A stretch of DNA of 55,532 nucleotides from positions 1-55,532 of the forward strand of contig UCIA01000052.1 of NCBI GenBank assembly GCA_900472295.1, written 5' to 3'. A program made the translations under genes and the position numbers. The stretch is from Hyphomicrobiales bacterium (GTDB taxonomy: Bacteria; Pseudomonadota; Alphaproteobacteria; Rhizobiales; Rhizobiaceae). Numbering within the stretch: position 1 is the stretch's first letter; the number at the start of each line of letters is the position of its first letter. The notes beneath the pieces were generated by a model. The model was not told where the DNA came from, ran no database searches, and worked only from the letters and a program-made list of their open reading frames with translations. Positions 8,865-17,052 of this stretch are shown here, in pieces.

Positions 8865-9782
8865 TCAGGCGCGATTCCAGCGCCCGGACAGCCGGGAGGC
8901 ATTGGCGCCAAAACCTATGCTTAGCATGATCGCTGATCTATAGAGGCGGATCATGATGACACCCACCAGGGCAAGCCATCGGGCACGCCATCCCTGGATC
9001 CGGTCGGAGGAAGCAATTCGCACAACCTCTGCTATGGGTGAAAGTGCCACTGCCACACTGCGCAGCATCCAGCGCGGCCACCAGCCGGGCTTTAATCGGG
9101 CCTGCGCAAAATCATGGGCGACATGCCGCTCCCATTTCTTTGCAAGCTCGTCAAAATTTCTACGTGCCGGATGATAGACAATCATGTCAGGGCTGTAGTG
9201 CGTGATAAAGCCCTTGCGCAGCGCCCGCTGTCCCCAATCGCGATCCTCGGCGATATCAATGCCGCCAAAAGGCCCGATTAGGGCAAAGGTTTGGGCTCTG
9301 ACTGCAAGGTTGCCGGTGCCCGTAAACCCTTGCTTGGCGATGTATTCTTTCATCCGATAGGCGAATACGCTCTCGTAGGACTCCAGCAACGTCGGCTGGG
9401 CCGGAATCTGGCAAGCTATGCGGACATCACCGCCGAGAATGGCGATGTCGTCACGACGTTGGAAAAGCTGCTCGATGTGCGAAAGCCAGCCTCGATCGGC
9501 AATGCAATCGGCATCTATGAAAGCCAGTATATCGCCGGTCGCGTGCAGCACTCCAAGGTTGCGCGCCGGCCCCGGCCCAGGCGTCGGCTGCCGCAGCAGG
9601 ACGACTCCAGGAATGCCAGCGCAGACAGCGACCGGCAACACTTTTGAGCCGTTGTCGACAACGATCAACTCAACCGGCTGGGCCAGTTTTTGCTGGGCTG
9701 GGCTTTCTTGGGTACAGAGCGATTCCAGGCACCTTCTCAGGGCTTCCGGTTGGTCGAGGTGTGGAATAATCACGCTGATCAT
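8865..9782 (-). CDS. family 2 glycosyltransferase
   Basis: A 305-residue GT-A-fold glycosyltransferase. It opens with MISVIIPHLDQPEALRRCL, contains the acidic residue at LIVVDNGS, the donor-site region FIDADC (about 90) and EDRDW near residue 180, the usual catalytic-base region. A hydrophobic segment near the C-terminus suggests membrane association. I placed the start at ATG 9782, where GT2 homology begins and GAAGG is upstream. This puts the start 113 bp inside the end of the upstream glycosyltransferase gene. The donor and acceptor sugars cannot be inferred. It is convergent with the ATPase gene and forms a two-gene unit with the GT4 gene. Confidence 0.88.
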   Translation of the reverse strand: MISVIIPHLDQPEALRRCLESLCTQESPAQQKLAQPVELIVVDNGSKVLPVAVCAGIPGVVLLRQPTPGPGPARNLGVLHATGDILAFIDADCIADRGWLSHIEQLFQRRDDIAILGGDVRIACQIPAQPTLLESYESVFAYRMKEYIAKQGFTGTGNLAVRAQTFALIGPFGGIDIAEDRDWGQRALRKGFITHYSPDMIVYHPARRNFDELAKKWERHVAHDFAQARLKPGWWPRWMLRSVAVALSPIAEVVRIASSDRIQGWRARWLALVGVIMIRLYRSAIMLSIGFGANASRLSGRWNRA

Positions 9783-10983
9783 TGACGTCTCGTCCTTCGC
9801 CCAACAGATTTCGGTAAACGGCCAGAAACTGGCGTGCTTCAACGCGCCAATGAAAATCCCGATCGGCGATCACGCGCCCGGCTTGCCCCATTCGTTTGCG
9901 TCGCTCAGGGTCATCCACCAATGTCAGCGCAGCGTCGGCAAGAGCCTCTGGCGAATGTTCGAGCAGCACCAGGGCTGCTTCTCCGGCTTCTCTTGCCGCC
10001 TGGCCCAGGTTGAATTGAACGAAGGGTAGACCCAACATCATGTACTCGAACACTTTGTTCATCGACAGTTTGTCGTTGAAGTCGTTGGGCGGATCGGGAA
10101 TGACGCCGACCTCAATTGCCGACAGGTGAGCCATGAGCGATGGACCGCTCAGATAGCCGGTAAAGTGCACCGACTGGTCAACATCGAGCGCCACAGCCAA
10201 TTCCTTTAACCGAGCGAGCTCGGGGCCGTCGCCGATGACGATACAGGCAACATCATGGCGTTTTCGAACATGTCGAATTTCAGCCATGGCCCTGACCAGC
10301 ATCTCTACTCCGTCTTGTGCCCCCATGATGCCGATATAGCCAATGAGATTCTTTTTGAGGGACATCAGTGTCTGGTCGGCGGTTGTTCGCTGGAACTTGG
10401 TTCGTTCCGGGTAACTCTTGACCACGGCTACATTGTCGGGGTGCATCCCGCCCCGCACAACCGCGATGTCGCGGAATACCTCATTGGTCGCAATGCTTGC
10501 ATCGGCGAAGCGAAAGGTGAGTCGCTCAAATAGGCACAAGGCTTTGTAAAAAAAGTCTTTTCGCCCGAATTTGACCACGTACAGTTCCGGACTAAGATCA
10601 TGGTGATCAAACACAAAATGCGTGCCGAACAGCAATTTGTGAACGAGTGCCACCATGAACATCAGGTCAGGCGGGTTGCAGGCCTGTATGACGTGGATGC
10701 GGCGCCGGCGCTGGATGCGGAACGAAAGATAGAGCTGGCAGGTGAGAGCGACGAGATATTCCCTCACGAAGCCAATGGTCGAACGTGCTTCGCGCAGGGG
10801 GTGACGGTAGATGCTAACGTCGGCAATGACCTCGTAGGACTTGTTGTAACCTTTGCCCTTCGGACAAATAATCGAAACGGCGTAGCCAGCTTCCTTCAAA
10901 GCCAACGCTTCTTGCCAAACCCGCCGATCGAAGGGGACAGGAAGATTTTCAACCAGGATGAGAATGTGACGGCCGTTTGAGAT
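9670..10983 (-). CDS. family 4 glycosyltransferase without a canonical start codon
   Basis: A GT-B glycosyltransferase of the WcaI/WbuB-like group. The conserved N-terminus HILILVENLPVPFDRRVW and the C-terminal donor-binding region (MNKVFEYMMLGLPFV, about residue 320) are present. The conserved N-terminus lies upstream of the first ordinary in-frame start (TTG at 10905). Between that TTG and the in-frame stop at about 11010 there is no ATG, GTG, TTG or CTG that keeps the first strand. GGGAGG sits five bases before an ATC at 10983, just where ATG is expected. I give 10983 as the likely functional start, either a rare ATC start or an ATG lost by mutation or sequencing error. The last 40 residues read into the next gene. 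Confidence 0.7.
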   Translation of the reverse strand: MSNGRHILILVENLPVPFDRRVWQEALALKEAGYAVSIICPKGKGYNKSYEVIADVSIYRHPLREARSTIGFVREYLVALTCQLYLSFRIQRRRRIHVIQACNPPDLMFMVALVHKLLFGTHFVFDHHDLSPELYVVKFGRKDFFYKALCLFERLTFRFADASIATNEVFRDIAVVRGGMHPDNVAVVKSYPERTKFQRTTADQTLMSLKKNLIGYIGIMGAQDGVEMLVRAMAEIRHVRKRHDVACIVIGDGPELARLKELAVALDVDQSVHFTGYLSGPSLMAHLSAIEVGVIPDPPNDFNDKLSMNKVFEYMMLGLPFVQFNLGQAAREAGEAALVLLEHSPEALADAALTLVDDPERRKRMGQAGRVIADRDFHWRVEARQFLAVYRNLLGEGRDVNDQRDYSTPRPTGSPEKVPGIALYPRKPSPAKTGPAG

Positions 10984-11250
10984 GGCAACCTCCCGCTCTA
11001 TTTCCGGTCACTTCCGAAGATTTGGGTGTGAGGCAGGTTGACCCCGGCCGTGTCCACCTGACTCCGTCACGTGGTCGCTTGAGATTGTTTTCTCAGATGT
11101 TGCGACAGGCGGTAGTAGATACGGTTCGTCAGCAGGGCAGCCAGTTGGCAAACGGGGTAAGGTGCTTGCGCCTTTTGTTCAGGTATCTTTGCTGCAGTAC
11201 CTTGGCCAATTGTGTGGGCGAGTGAATTTCTTGTTCCAGCAAGGCAGTGA
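10984..11250. other. short divergent region, possible gene remnant on the minus strand
   Basis: Between the start of the GT4 gene and the GNAT-like gene. On the minus strand a protein-like stretch (ALLEQEIHSPTQLAKVLQQR and following, about 11260-11125) ends at a stop. A shift of frame continues it as ALLTNRIYYRLSQHL. It has no start codon and no recognised family. It may be the tail of a deleted gene or chance. Confidence 0.25.
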
Positions 11251-12135
11251 GTGTCTCAGGCAGGTGTCATAAAAACTGACAAGGGTGTCGATCTGCACCC
11301 TATCGCGCGCGTCGACGTCGGACCCGTGGCGGCTTTTCTGCATGAGAACTTGAACAAGCGGATCACGCCAGAGACGTGGGAGTCAGCCATCATTCCCACA
11401 TGGCGAACGGATTTTCCCAATCATGGGTTCATGCTCGTTTGTAGCGGACGGATCGTCGGCGTGTACCTGGCTTTCTATTCCCAGTCGTGCATCGCGGGGC
11501 GGATCGAAAAAATCTGCAACATGGGCGCCTGGTGCGTTCTGGAGGAGTTCAGGGCACATGGCCTCAGGCTGGTGAGAGCCATGCTGGGCCAGGAAGGCTA
11601 CAATTTCACCGACCTCTCACCGAGCGGGAACGTGGTGCAACTGAATGCGCGCCTGAAATTTCAGTTTCTGGATACAGCCACGGCGCTGATTGCGAATTTG
11701 CCATGGCCAGGACGGTCGGGAGTTCGCGTGGTATCGGCTCGCGCCTCGGTCGAGGCCAGTCTCAATGGGCGCGACCTGGAAATCTACAGGGATCATGCGC
11801 GGCTCGCTGCTGCTGGCCACCTCGTCATCCTCAGAGGTGATCAGGTTTGCTACGTGATGTTTCGCCGAGACCGCCGAAAGGGCTTACCGATCTTCGCCTC
11901 GATCCTCCACGTCAGCAACCACGATCTGTTTCGGGTTGCCGCCCGCAATGTCTACAGCCATCTCCTCACCCATTTCGGGATATTGGCCACCCTCGCCGAG
12001 ACACGCATAGTTCGCAGCCACCCGCGCCTTTCGCTCATGCTTCGTTCGCCTCGACCAAAAATGTATCGCAGCGATCGATTGCGACCAGAGCAAATTGGCT
12101 ACCTGTATAGCGAGCTTATGTGTGTGCCATGGTGA
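11251..12135 (+). CDS. GNAT-like acyltransferase of an EPS locus
   Basis: A 294-residue protein whose first half resembles the GNAT acetyltransferase fold. It has a substrate loop with HENLNKRITPETWE, the strand MLVCSGRIVGVYLAFYS, then the acyl-CoA/ACP-binding type segment WCVLEEFRAHGLRLVRAML at about 90-110. The second half has no family I can name. The start is GTG at 11251, weakly preceded by AAGG. The next gene (acyl-CoA ligase) follows after 16 bp and the decarboxylase and ACP genes come next. It may therefore transfer an ACP-bound acyl or amino-acyl group to a sugar, which is inference from context. FemAB-related proteins are an alternative fold assignment. Confidence 0.6.
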   Translation: MSQAGVIKTDKGVDLHPIARVDVGPVAAFLHENLNKRITPETWESAIIPTWRTDFPNHGFMLVCSGRIVGVYLAFYSQSCIAGRIEKICNMGAWCVLEEFRAHGLRLVRAMLGQEGYNFTDLSPSGNVVQLNARLKFQFLDTATALIANLPWPGRSGVRVVSARASVEASLNGRDLEIYRDHARLAAAGHLVILRGDQVCYVMFRRDRRKGLPIFASILHVSNHDLFRVAARNVYSHLLTHFGILATLAETRIVRSHPRLSLMLRSPRPKMYRSDRLRPEQIGYLYSELMCVPW

Positions 12136-12151
12136 TGGAAGCAGGGCTGCC

Positions 12152-13738
12152 ATGAAACGTTTGATGAGAACAAACCTTTGCCATCTGCTTGAGCAGGCTG
12201 CGGAAACGCGCGGCAGCGCAGCAGCGCTGACATACAAGAACACGACCTGCGGCTATGACGAGCTTTGGCATCGCGTTTGCGGTTTCGCGTCTGGCTTGGC
12301 AGCCATCGGCCTTGGGCGCGGCGACCGCGTGGCGATGCTGCTGGAAAAACGCATCGAGACCGTTGTGGCGATCTTTGGCACTGCGGCTGCGGGTGGCGTA
12401 TTCGTCCCCGTCAACACGCTTCTAAGGCCCCAGCAGGTTGCCTATATTCTCGCCGATTGCCACGTGAACGTTCTGGTGACGACGCCTGAGCGGTTGACCG
12501 AACTGGCCAAGTATCCGGGCGCCTGTGCCGGCATCGCTCATGTCGTTCTGGTCGGGGACGCGGCGATCTCGGGCGATGAAACGGCCAACGCAGGCTTCAC
12601 CACGCACGACTGGACGTCTTTGCTGGCGCATGAGGTCGCGCCGCACCCGGTCACGGTCGACCTCGATATGGCGGCAATTCTCTACACATCAGGGAGTACC
12701 GGCAAGCCAAAAGGCGTAGTGCTAAGTCACCGTAATCTCATCGTCGGCGGTGAGAGTGTCAGCCAGTATCTGGAGAACACGTCGAACGACACGATCCTGT
12801 CCGTGCTGCCTTTGAGTTTTGACGCCGGGCTCAGCCAATTGACAACCGCATTCAATGTCGGCGCTCATGTCGTTTTGATGAACTATCTGCTGCCAGCCGA
12901 TGTCGTGCGCTTGTGCACCAAGCACTCGGTCACCGGCATTACCGGTGTGCCGCCGCTCTGGATCCAGTTGGCGGGTCAGGCCTGGCCGGCCGAAACGGCG
13001 GCCAGGTTGCGCTATTTCGCCAACACCGGAGGGCGCATGCCGAAGGCGACGCTCGACATATTGCGGCAGCGCTTCCCGAAGGCCCTGCCCTATTTGATGT
13101 ATGGCCTGACCGAAGCATTTCGCTCGACCTATCTTGATCCCGCCGAAATCGATCGGCGCCCGGATTCGATCGGCAAAGCCATCCCCAACGCCGAGATTCT
13201 CGTCTTGCGTCCAGATGGTTCCCGCTGCGCGCCAGGAGAAGAAGGTGAACTCGTCCATCGCGGCCCGCTGGTGGCGATGGGCTACTGGAATGATGCGAAG
13301 CGTACCGCAGAACGCTTCCGCCCGGTACTCGCAGAGGAGGCCGGGTGGCGGACACCCGAACTCGCGGTATTTTCCGGCGACACTGTTGTGGCGGACGAAG
13401 AAGGGTTCCTTTTCTTTGTTGGCCGCAGGGACGAGATGATCAAGACATCCGGCTATCGGGTCAGTCCCACGGAAGTCGAAGAAGTAGCCTATGGCACGGG
13501 GCTGGTTCGCGATGCGGTTGCTCTCGGCGTCGAGGATCCGAACCTTGGACAGCGGATAGTCCTGGTTGCCAGCCCGGCCGGAGATCTTCCGCTCGATCAG
13601 GCAGGCCTGCTGTCCGCAATCAAACTGCAACTGCCACAGTATATGGTGCCAGCCTCCGTTTTTGAGATGTCAACCATCCCAACGAATCCAAACGGCAAAT
13701 TCGACCGCGTTTCCTTGCGGGAGCGACTGTCCTCATGA
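12152..13738 (+). CDS. acyl-CoA ligase (AMP-forming), exosortase-A-associated type
   Basis: A 528-residue adenylate-forming enzyme of full length. The core motif YTSGSTGKPKG lies at about 188-198, the YGLTE motif is present as MYGLTEAF, the GD motif as FSGDTVVADEEGFLFFVGRRDEMIK, and the C-terminal catalytic lysine region as NPNGKFDRV. It matches the ligase family that accompanies exosortase A (TIGR03098), which activates an unidentified acid. The start ATG at 12152 follows the GNAT-like gene by 16 bp and has GCAGGG upstream. Its end overlaps the decarboxylase start by four bases (ATGA), showing translational coupling. It probably charges the ACP encoded at 14980. Confidence 0.9.
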   Translation: MKRLMRTNLCHLLEQAAETRGSAAALTYKNTTCGYDELWHRVCGFASGLAAIGLGRGDRVAMLLEKRIETVVAIFGTAAAGGVFVPVNTLLRPQQVAYILADCHVNVLVTTPERLTELAKYPGACAGIAHVVLVGDAAISGDETANAGFTTHDWTSLLAHEVAPHPVTVDLDMAAILYTSGSTGKPKGVVLSHRNLIVGGESVSQYLENTSNDTILSVLPLSFDAGLSQLTTAFNVGAHVVLMNYLLPADVVRLCTKHSVTGITGVPPLWIQLAGQAWPAETAARLRYFANTGGRMPKATLDILRQRFPKALPYLMYGLTEAFRSTYLDPAEIDRRPDSIGKAIPNAEILVLRPDGSRCAPGEEGELVHRGPLVAMGYWNDAKRTAERFRPVLAEEAGWRTPELAVFSGDTVVADEEGFLFFVGRRDEMIKTSGYRVSPTEVEEVAYGTGLVRDAVALGVEDPNLGQRIVLVASPAGDLPLDQAGLLSAIKLQLPQYMVPASVFEMSTIPTNPNGKFDRVSLRERLSS

Positions 13739-14961
13739 GCGTGCATCCAACCATTGCGGCCTTCGCAACGGAGAGAGACAGCCTTTTGGTGGGTGGCGTG
13801 CCTATCGAGCGGCTCGCCGAAAGAGCGGGCTCGACACCCTTCTTTGCCTATGACCGGCAGTTGATGACCGATCGCGTGGGCCATCTCCGTTCCGCCCTGC
13901 CCGCCGACATCCATTTGCACTATGCGATCAAGGCCAATCCCATGCCGGCCGTCGTCCAACACATGGCAAGCCTTGTCGACGGCTGTGACGTGGCGTCGGC
14001 GATGGAAATGAAGGTCGTTCTCGATACTCCGACACCTGCCGAGCGTGTGAGCTTTGCAGGTCCTGGAAAAACCACCGGCGAGCTCGCGCAAGCGATCGCC
14101 GCCGGCGTGACGATCGAGATGGAATCGGCAAGCGAAGCCCATCGCGTTGTGGAGATCGGCAACAGGCTCGGCCTGCGGCCGCGGGTCGCCTTGCGCGTCA
14201 ATCCCGATTTTCAGGTCAAGGGTTCCGGGATGCGAATGGGCGGAGGCTCGCAGCAATTTGGCATCGACACCGACCAGGTGCCTGCCCTGCTGAAAGAGCT
14301 CGCGGCTACGGAGCTGGACTTCCAGGGCTTCCACATCTTCGCCGGTTCACAAAACCTGCATGCTGACATTTTGTGCGAGGCTCAAAACAAGACTGTCGAG
14401 CTCATGCTCGAGCTGGCCGAGCGCTCGCCATTTCCGGTAAACTATCTCAATCTCGGAGGCGGGTTTGGAATTCCCTATTTCGACAAGGATCGTCCGCTCG
14501 ATCTGGCGCCGTTGGGCGAGAATCTCGCCAGGTTGTTAGACACGATAATCCGACCGCGCTTGCCGCACAGTCGCGTGGTCATGGAATTCGGCAGGTATCT
14601 CGTCGGAGAGGCCGGGATCTATGCCACACGCGTCGTTGACCGCAAGGTCTCACGCGGGCGCACTTACCTCGTGGTGGATGGTGGGCTGCACCATCAGTTG
14701 GCCGCTTCAGGTAATTTTGGCCAGGTCATTCGACGCAACTATCCCGTGGCTGTCGCCAACAAGATGACTTCTACGGATCTTGAAGATGTAACCGTGGTCG
14801 GTTGCCTCTGCACTCCGCTCGATATGCTTGGAGACAATGTCAACCTTGCCCGTGCCGATGTCGGAGACACAATCGTTTTCTTCCATGCAGGAGCATACGG
14901 CCTGACTGCCAGCCCGACGGCGTTTCTCGGGCACCCGATGCCAGTAGAAATGTTGGTGTAG
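13735..14961 (+). CDS. PLP-dependent decarboxylase, exosortase-A-associated type
   Basis: A 408-residue fold-type III PLP enzyme of the ornithine/diaminopimelate decarboxylase superfamily, best fitting the exosortase-A-associated group (TIGR03099). The PLP lysine is K66 in HYAIKANP. The glycine-rich phosphate-binding part is NLGGGFGIPY. The EPGR-like motif reads EFGRYLVGEAG, the active-site cysteine region is VVGCLCTPLD and the final aromatic PLP contact is HAGAYG. The substrate is unknown; an amino acid, perhaps ACP-bound, is likely given the coupled ligase and ACP genes. It overlaps the ligase gene by four bases and is followed after 18 bp by the ACP gene. Confidence 0.9.
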   Translation: MSVHPTIAAFATERDSLLVGGVPIERLAERAGSTPFFAYDRQLMTDRVGHLRSALPADIHLHYAIKANPMPAVVQHMASLVDGCDVASAMEMKVVLDTPTPAERVSFAGPGKTTGELAQAIAAGVTIEMESASEAHRVVEIGNRLGLRPRVALRVNPDFQVKGSGMRMGGGSQQFGIDTDQVPALLKELAATELDFQGFHIFAGSQNLHADILCEAQNKTVELMLELAERSPFPVNYLNLGGGFGIPYFDKDRPLDLAPLGENLARLLDTIIRPRLPHSRVVMEFGRYLVGEAGIYATRVVDRKVSRGRTYLVVDGGLHHQLAASGNFGQVIRRNYPVAVANKMTSTDLEDVTVVGCLCTPLDMLGDNVNLARADVGDTIVFFHAGAYGLTASPTAFLGHPMPVEMLV

Positions 14962-14979
14962 ATCGACAACGAACCTTGG

Positions 14980-15273
14980 ATGAACATCATGAGCAAGAAT
15001 ATTGAAACGCTGGAAGCCGTCAGGGACGTCATCGTCGATACGCTTGGCATCCAGGACAGACGGCGCCTTCTCGATGCGCATACGGCGTTGTTCGGCAGCC
15101 TGCCGGAACTCGACTCGTACGGGGTGCTGACATTGGCAATGGCACTGGAGACACGTTTCGCTTTCCAGATCGATGACAGTGAGTTTTCTGCCGAGGTTTT
15201 TGAGACACTCGGCTCACTTGCCGATTTCGTTGATCAAAAACGCGCCCACCGACAGGTAGAGGCGGTGTCCTAG
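14980..15273 (+). CDS. acyl carrier protein
   Basis: A 97-residue acyl carrier protein. The attachment serine for phosphopantetheine is S46 in ELDSYGVL, where DSY replaces the common DSL. Helix III (DDSEFSAEVFETLGSLADFV) has the usual pattern of acidic residues and the family's TLGSLADFV ending. Either ATG 14980 or ATG 14989 could be the start. It is the third gene of the ligase, decarboxylase, ACP set and is therefore likely dedicated to them and not to fatty acid synthesis. The next gene, a glycosyltransferase, starts about 70 bp on. Confidence 0.88.
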   Translation: MNIMSKNIETLEAVRDVIVDTLGIQDRRRLLDAHTALFGSLPELDSYGVLTLAMALETRFAFQIDDSEFSAEVFETLGSLADFVDQKRAHRQVEAVS

Positions 15274-15340
15274 ATCCTGGGGGGCTTGCTCGGGCGAGAT
15301 GTGTCAGGCGGGTTCATCACGGACAAAGCGGGGGCGACGA

Positions 15341-16285
15341 ATGGGGACGAGGAACAACAAAAGACATGAACCCGGCGCGCCGTCGCTGGCGGTCATTATC
15401 GTCACCTACAACAGTGCGGACCCGCTGCCCGGCCTGCTCGACTCCCTGGCTCCCGGCCTTGAGGGCATCGATAGGTTCGAAGTCGTCGTCGTCGACAATG
15501 ATTCTCGTGACGAGTCCGTTCCCATCGCGCTCGCCCACCCTGTCGGAGCAAGGGTGGTCAAAACCGGCAGCAATGCAGGCTATGCCACCGCCATCAACAA
15601 GGCAGCGGCGACCGTGCATCCGGATGCGGACCTTTTGATCCTCAATCCCGATCTGCGACTTTGCCCGGGCGCGGTGCGGCAGCTTGTCGAGCGTGCCAAA
15701 GACGCCTCCGTCGGCATTGCTGTGCCACGCAATTTGAGAGAAGACGGCACCACTGATCCGACACTGCGCCGCGAGCCATCGATCGCCACCGCATGGGCCG
15801 ACTCTCTCCTGGGCGGGAAGCTCGCAGGCCGGCTGGGGCTTGGCGAGATTATCGGCGAACCGGAACGCTATGATCGCGACGGCTCGGCCGAATGGGCGAC
15901 GGGATCGGTGCTGCTGGTTGCCGCGCGGGCACGACGCACTGTCGGCATTTGGGATGAGTCCTACTTTCTCTACAGCGAGGAGGTCGACTATCAAAGGAGG
16001 GTGCGCGAAGCCGGGCTAAGCGTGTCCTATGTACCTCAATCTTTGGCTGTTCACGCCGGCGGGGAATACCGTTCCAATACCAGGCTGTTTGCGCTTTTGA
16101 CGATGAACAGGGTGCGCTACTACCGCCGCTACCACGGCATTGTAGCCACCTGCATTTTTAGATTGGGCATTGCTGTTGGAGAAGCGATCCGATCCTGGCG
16201 GGGCGCAACACACAGGGCCGCCCTCCACAGCGCCCTCGTACCCCTGCGCCCGGCGCTTGATTTTCGAACGGAACAACGCAGGTGA
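15341..16285 (+). CDS. family 2 glycosyltransferase (rhamnosyltransferase-like)
   Basis: A 314-residue GT-A glycosyltransferase of the group often named rhamnosyltransferase-like. Motifs are LAVIIVTYNSADPL at the N-terminus, VVVVDNDSRDES, then GSNAGYATAINKA, ILNPDLRL as the DXD-equivalent at about 100, and the catalytic-base region FLYSEEVDYQRRVREAG at about 210. The start could also be ATG 15299, which has GGGCGAG upstream and adds 14 residues; 15341 is closer to the usual beginning. It overlaps the deacetylase gene by four bases. A rhamnose donor would fit the rfbB gene at the window edge, but this is not shown by the sequence. Confidence 0.87.
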   Translation: MGTRNNKRHEPGAPSLAVIIVTYNSADPLPGLLDSLAPGLEGIDRFEVVVVDNDSRDESVPIALAHPVGARVVKTGSNAGYATAINKAAATVHPDADLLILNPDLRLCPGAVRQLVERAKDASVGIAVPRNLREDGTTDPTLRREPSIATAWADSLLGGKLAGRLGLGEIIGEPERYDRDGSAEWATGSVLLVAARARRTVGIWDESYFLYSEEVDYQRRVREAGLSVSYVPQSLAVHAGGEYRSNTRLFALLTMNRVRYYRRYHGIVATCIFRLGIAVGEAIRSWRGATHRAALHSALVPLRPALDFRTEQRR

Positions 16286-16971
16286 AGCTGACTTTCGCAA
16301 GGCGAAATGCGCGAATAGTCAATTTCCACGGGATTGGCCTTCCCGCGAGGGAGCTTGAACCAGGTGAGGCCGATTACTGGGTCAGCCTGCCTCGCTTCCG
16401 TGACATACTGGACCGCATCGTGGACCATCCTGATCGCGCGCTGGTGTCGATCACATTCGACGACGGCAACAAATCGGACCTTGAAATTGCCGCCCCCGAG
16501 TTGCTGCGCCGAGGCCTCGATGCCGAAATCTTTGTTCTCACCGGCCGGCTCGGCCAAAGTGGTTCGTTGGGAGTTGACGACATCGGCGAGTTGCTTCGGT
16601 TGGGAATGAGGATTGGCAGCCATGGCCAATCTCACAGCGACTGGACCAGTTTGTCGTCGAGGCAATTGGACGTCGAACTGGTCGCGTCGAGAGCCCGGCT
16701 GGAGGAGATCTGTGGCGCCCCCGTGCGCTCCGCCGCCATACCTTTCGGACGCTATAATGGCGCGGTTCTGGGTGCGCTGCGCAAGGCCGGTTACGACGCT
16801 GTCTATTCCAGCGACGGCGGTTGCGTGGACAGGGTATCATTTCCGAGCCCACGAACTTCCGTCCGACACGATATGTCGGATGCGGCGCTCGATAAAATCC
16901 TGTCCGGCCAGTTGCAGCCCATGCGGTTGTTGCGGCGCAACGCCGCCGTGGCGATGAAGCGGTGGGCTTGA
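16282..16971 (+). CDS. polysaccharide deacetylase (NodB-like)
   Basis: A 229-residue carbohydrate esterase family 4 protein. The catalytic TFDDGNKSD motif (first Asp is the base, second the metal ligand) is at about 56-64, the metal-binding SHGQSHSDW (H-x3-H) at about 113-121, and the third family motif at RSAAIPFGRYNG. There is no signal peptide, so it may act in the cytoplasm on lipid-linked repeat units, or be exported by an unseen route. The start is GTG, overlapping the upstream glycosyltransferase stop as GTGA. In exosortase-A loci a polysaccharide deacetylase is a usual neighbour, which fits the gene set here. Confidence 0.88.
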   Translation: MKLTFARRNARIVNFHGIGLPARELEPGEADYWVSLPRFRDILDRIVDHPDRALVSITFDDGNKSDLEIAAPELLRRGLDAEIFVLTGRLGQSGSLGVDDIGELLRLGMRIGSHGQSHSDWTSLSSRQLDVELVASRARLEEICGAPVRSAAIPFGRYNGAVLGALRKAGYDAVYSSDGGCVDRVSFPSPRTSVRHDMSDAALDKILSGQLQPMRLLRRNAAVAMKRWA

Positions 16972-17052
16972 GGCGACCGGTCGGCCGAGAAGGCGAGTTG
17001 CCCGTTTGGTGATGTGCTTATGCAAGGCCAGGCGGTACGGAATGATCGATGG

